Source of the DNA: Ketobacter sp.
GTDB lineage: Bacteria > Pseudomonadota > Gammaproteobacteria > Pseudomonadales > Ketobacteraceae
NCBI RefSeq assembly: GCF_003671495.1
Contig: NZ_RCHN01000007.1
Span: 1-64,000, forward strand
Length of the DNA stretch: 64,000 nucleotides
Direction of reading: 5' to 3'
Numbering within the stretch: the stretch's first letter is position 1; the number at the start of each line of letters is the position of its first letter. Both the position numbers and the translations under genes were made by a program. The notes under the pieces are model-generated. The model had not been told where the DNA came from, ran no database searches, and saw nothing but the letters and a program-made list of their open reading frames with translations. Positions 61,675-64,000 of the stretch are shown here, one piece after another.

Positions 61675-62118
61675 CTCTTCTGCGGTGGCATCCCGCACAT
61701 TGCGGATCTCGGCGACAAAGCGCAGGGTTTTGCCCGCATAAACGTGATTGCCGTCCAGCGTGATGCTGTGCTCGTTCAATTCAACAATGCGTACCGGCAA
61801 TGGTCCATCGGCGGTTTCTGCGGTGATTTCCATCCCGATGGCCAGTTCGGTATCGGTGGCCAGTAACGAGCGCGGCACGGTTTGCAGCAAGTCCTCATCC
61901 CGCAGGCCATAGCCGAATTCCGCCGGCACCTGCACGTCGATTTTATCGCCTGTGGTTTTGCCCGCCAGCGCCTGTTCAAAACCGGGCGGCATCTGCCGGT
62001 GCCCGTGTACATACAGCATGGGCAGAAAGCCTTCGGTGGTTTCCAGCAGCTCACCGGACTCATCCAGAATGCGGATGTGCAGGGCCACCAGTTTGTTGTT
62101 CTGGATGCGGTCGCTCAT
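61651..62118 (-). CDS. SlyD-like FKBP-type peptidyl-prolyl isomerase
   Basis: A 155-residue FKBP/SlyD protein: [20 protein letters not shown], then [20 protein letters not shown], the IF (insert) chaperone domain (about 75-125), and [18 protein letters not shown]. It lacks the Cys/His-rich metal-binding tail of E. coli SlyD. It accelerates prolyl isomerisation and acts as chaperone. The convergent overlap with cynF is 24 bp. Confidence 0.9.
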   Translation of the reverse strand: MSDRIQNNKLVALHIRILDESGELLETTEGFLPMLYVHGHRQMPPGFEQALAGKTTGDKIDVQVPAEFGYGLRDEDLLQTVPRSLLATDTELAIGMEITAETADGPLPVRIVELNEHSITLDGNHVYAGKTLRFVAEIRNVRDATAEELTGGPQA

Positions 62119-62166
62119 GCCAATGGACGCTCTTCAAGAGATTCTAAAAGACCTGAACAAGCTTAT

Positions 62167-62199
62167 AAAAAAGGGCGATCGAATTCGCCCTGTTTTTTT
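62167..62199. terminator. Bidirectional intrinsic terminator
   Basis: AGGGCGA and TCGCCCT form a 7-bp stem with a six-base loop. T7 follows on the plus strand and a run of six A precedes it, giving T6 on the minus strand. On the minus strand it ends the DUF1569 gene, 27 bp after its stop. Confidence 0.85.
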
Positions 62200-62225
62200 A
62201 GCCTGATACTGCGCGTGGCGTCAAC

Positions 62226-62804
62226 TCAGTAGGTCAGGCTGGAGAAGTGGTCCGCCATGTGGAAGGCATTGGCCAGTTCCCACTCCCGGTAATTCAACTT
62301 TCCATAGGCGAAATGGGGGAACAGCTCACCGGTGAAGCTCTGGAAATCGCTGATGGCGTTACGGATGCGCTCAAAGGCTTCCGGCAGGGGGCCATCGTCG
62401 GCGATTTCCGGGCCGGGCACTGGTGCGCTCAGGTTGTGGCTCATATAGCCCTGGGCCACGAAGGCCTGGAAGGCAATGTACTGAACGGCCTGTTGCGCCG
62501 GTGGGTCGGTTTCCGGAAAACCGAACATGGCGCCTTCGCAGGTCTTGGCCAGGTGGTTGAGTACCTTGTACAGGCTCCACTCCTGTTGCATTTCCAGGGT
62601 GTCCAGGTTGTTTTCAATCTGGGCCAACTCGATCAGGGCTTCATTCAGGTCGCCAAAGCGCAGGCCCCGGCCGTTGTTGCTGCAGCCGGACAGGGTGCCC
62701 AGGCCGGCTGCGGCGGCCACACCGACAGACAGGCGCAAAAAGGATTTTCGGCTCATGGTGGTTGGCGCGGGAAGTTCTCCTAGGCCGTTGTTTTTATTGT
62801 TCAT
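62226..62804 (-). CDS. DUF1569 (DinB-like) Tat lipoprotein
   Basis: A 192-residue exported protein with a Tat-like signal SRKSFLRLSVGVAAAAGLG and lipobox LSGC. Mature helical bundle resembling DUF1569/DinB: the His residues in KVLNHLAKTCEG, LFPHFAYGKL and NAFHMADHFSSL are candidate metal ligands. Function unknown. No close operon partner; the divergent corA follows about 140 bp away. Confidence 0.8.
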   Translation of the reverse strand: MNNKNNGLGELPAPTTMSRKSFLRLSVGVAAAAGLGTLSGCSNNGRGLRFGDLNEALIELAQIENNLDTLEMQQEWSLYKVLNHLAKTCEGAMFGFPETDPPAQQAVQYIAFQAFVAQGYMSHNLSAPVPGPEIADDGPLPEAFERIRNAISDFQSFTGELFPHFAYGKLNYREWELANAFHMADHFSSLTY

Positions 62805-62943
62805 GTCTCACTCTCTACAGGCTTGGTCCAATGGGGGAAGAACGGTTGTGACAGCTCTGATGATGGATTATAAAGGTGGCCATGGACAAAAAGCGCCCGT
62901 CCATAGGGATGGGTAGTTTTGATAGATTGATAAGGCGATAGGC

Positions 62944-63909
62944 ATGATTCGAACCCAGTGGTTGAAAGACGGAGCAGTACAGGCAGGACACGAGGAGCTG
63001 ATCAGCCGCTGGCAAAGTGAAGGCGGTACCATCTGGATCGACCTGGAGGGGGAGGATGAAGCGCAGGAGAAGGCCTTTCTCACCGGGTTGGGCTGCCATA
63101 TCCTGGCGGTGCAGGATGCCCAGCGCCAGCGGCATCCTCCCAAGTACGAGGATTTCGAAACCAATACCTTCGTGCTGTATCGTGGCTTTGAGCGCTTTGA
63201 CCAGGACATCAATGTCCGTCACGTGCAGGTGGCGTTTTTCATCGGCACCAACTTCCTGATCAGTCGTCGCAACGGCACTTCCTTCGGGGTGGAGAAACTG
63301 TGGAACGTGGTGGAGGATGTGCAGCGTTATCTGCCCACCCCGGCCATTCTGTTCACCCGCATCGTCAATCAGTCCCTGGGTGAGTACATCAAGCGCATGC
63401 TGGAGTTGGAGGACAACATCAGCCGCATGGAAGACGAAATGCTGGACGACCCCACCGACCAGTTGATGCAGCGCTTTGTGTCCTATCGTTCCCGCCTGCG
63501 CAAGTTAAACCGGGTCTTCAGTTATCATGAAAAAGTGTTTGCGGAAATTCTGAAGGAGCCCACCGAGATCCTGGATATGTCCAATTCCGCCATCTATCAC
63601 TCCATGCAGGATGTGTACGACAAGTGTGAGCGGTTGGACAGCCTGGGCACGCTGTATTACGAGCAGTGCGGCGATTTGATTGAAGGTTATATCTCGTTGA
63701 CGTCGCACCAGCTGAACAAAACCATGCAGGCGCTGACGGTGATTACGGCGATTTTTGTGCCGCTGGGTTTGTTGTCCGGAATCTATGGGATGAACTTCGA
63801 ACACATGCCGGAACTGCACTCCCGCTACGGTTACTATATCCTGCTGGGTGTGATGGCGACGGTGGCGATTACGTTGCTGGCGTTCTTCCGTCGCCGGCGC
63901 TGGTTGTAG
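62944..63909 (+). CDS. corA: CorA-family magnesium transporter
   Basis: A 321-residue CorA-type channel. Two C-terminal helices (ALTVITAIFVPLGLLSGIYG and YYILLGVMATVAITLLAFF) with the GMN selectivity motif in YGMNFEHMPEL. The cytosolic N-domain and the long stalk helix (LGEYIKRMLELEDNI) fit CorA/ZntB. Mg2+ (or Co2+/Ni2+) import is the typical role; ZntB-type zinc efflux is the alternative. Confidence 0.92.
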   Translation: MIRTQWLKDGAVQAGHEELISRWQSEGGTIWIDLEGEDEAQEKAFLTGLGCHILAVQDAQRQRHPPKYEDFETNTFVLYRGFERFDQDINVRHVQVAFFIGTNFLISRRNGTSFGVEKLWNVVEDVQRYLPTPAILFTRIVNQSLGEYIKRMLELEDNISRMEDEMLDDPTDQLMQRFVSYRSRLRKLNRVFSYHEKVFAEILKEPTEILDMSNSAIYHSMQDVYDKCERLDSLGTLYYEQCGDLIEGYISLTSHQLNKTMQALTVITAIFVPLGLLSGIYGMNFEHMPELHSRYGYYILLGVMATVAITLLAFFRRRRWL

Positions 63910-63915
63910 ATTCGG

Positions 63916-64000
63916 TTAGTCTTCGTGTTTGCGGGCGTAGGCCAGCAGCTCTTCTGCCACTTTTTCCCGAATGGCGTTCTGGTCATCGGGATCAAGGCCG
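63916..64000 (-). CDS. C-terminal fragment of an unidentified gene (partial)
   Basis: On the minus strand the last 28 codons of a gene are visible, ending AIREKVAEELLAYARKHED and TAA. The helical, acidic tail is not enough to name it. The gene continues beyond the window and is convergent with corA. Confidence 0.5.
   Translation of the reverse strand, partial: GLDPDDQNAIREKVAEELLAYARKHED

Noticed and set aside
1..64000. tRNA and rRNA genes, insertion sequences, prophage integrase or attachment sites
   Set aside because: None were recognised by eye: no cloverleaf-type sequences, transposase or integrase frames. The accessory region at 39-50 kb has no visible integrase or flanking tRNA in this window.

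Overview
The window looks like a chromosomal segment of a marine-type gammaproteobacterium related to Pseudomonas, Alcanivorax or Ketobacter. This rests on gene order and protein character, not on a database search. Diagnostic blocks are serA divergent from a D-2-hydroxyglutarate dehydrogenase, rpiA divergent from ilvA, the fau-6S RNA-zapA cluster divergent from ygfB-pepP-ubiH-ubiI, and a two-subunit glycine decarboxylase. Most of the sequence is GC-rich and densely coding. About 39.0-50.5 kb is more AT-rich and mosaic and carries accessory genes.

Layout. 0-4.3 kb: tip of serA, FAD-linked D-2-hydroxyglutarate dehydrogenase, Dabb and FAH-family proteins, and two unknown genes that look like a lipid or isoprenoid accessory pair. 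4.3-7.5 kb: an ammonium transporter with a sigma-54 promoter and an apparent frameshift, then an MpaB-family oxygenase. 7.5-11.5 kb: a membrane diguanylate cyclase and a NapC-type tetraheme / octaheme cytochrome c pair of the hydroxylamine oxidoreductase type. 11.5-19.5 kb: a LysR regulator, small enzymes, an ECF sigma factor with a membrane partner, and a large hybrid histidine kinase with an OmpR-type regulator. 19.6-28.5 kb: rpiA, ilvA, a 41-residue membrane peptide, fau, 6S RNA, zapA and the ubiquinone hydroxylase operon. 28.5-34.3 kb: two tandem membrane proteins built like histidine kinases but with degenerate ATP-binding domains, then a Fur-box-linked iron(III) ABC transporter (fbpAB, no ATPase). 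34.4-38.9 kb: gcvT, gcvH, gcvPA and gcvPB.

39.0-50.5 kb is the accessory region. It holds the wreck of a DUF433/DUF5615 toxin-antitoxin pair, two unknown genes with related N-termini, mltA, a YcaQ-type DNA glycosylase, and a long minus-strand defence cluster. The core of that cluster is a Gabija-like pair, an OLD-family ATPase/TOPRIM nuclease and a compact UvrD-like helicase. It overlaps or abuts a 461-residue putative nuclease and a DUF3800 protein. Upstream lie a DUF3883 endonuclease-like protein and a HIT protein that overlap each other. The four-gene Gabija-like operon is the best candidate for a little-described system here. A tandem array of about eight 20-21 bp repeats lies just beyond it.

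51-64 kb returns to core-type DNA: nitroreductase, outer-membrane barrel, FHA protein, AarF/UbiB-like kinase, and a complete cyanate module. The module has an ABC transporter (cynABD), cyanase (cynS) and a divergent sigma-54 activator (cynF). The intergenic region between them contains three 16-bp palindromes and a near-consensus -24/-12 promoter. A SlyD-like isomerase, a DUF1569 Tat lipoprotein and a CorA transporter end the window. Nitrogen metabolism recurs: ammonium uptake, multiheme nitrogen-oxide cytochromes, glycine cleavage and cyanate use, with sigma-54 promoters at two of these loci.
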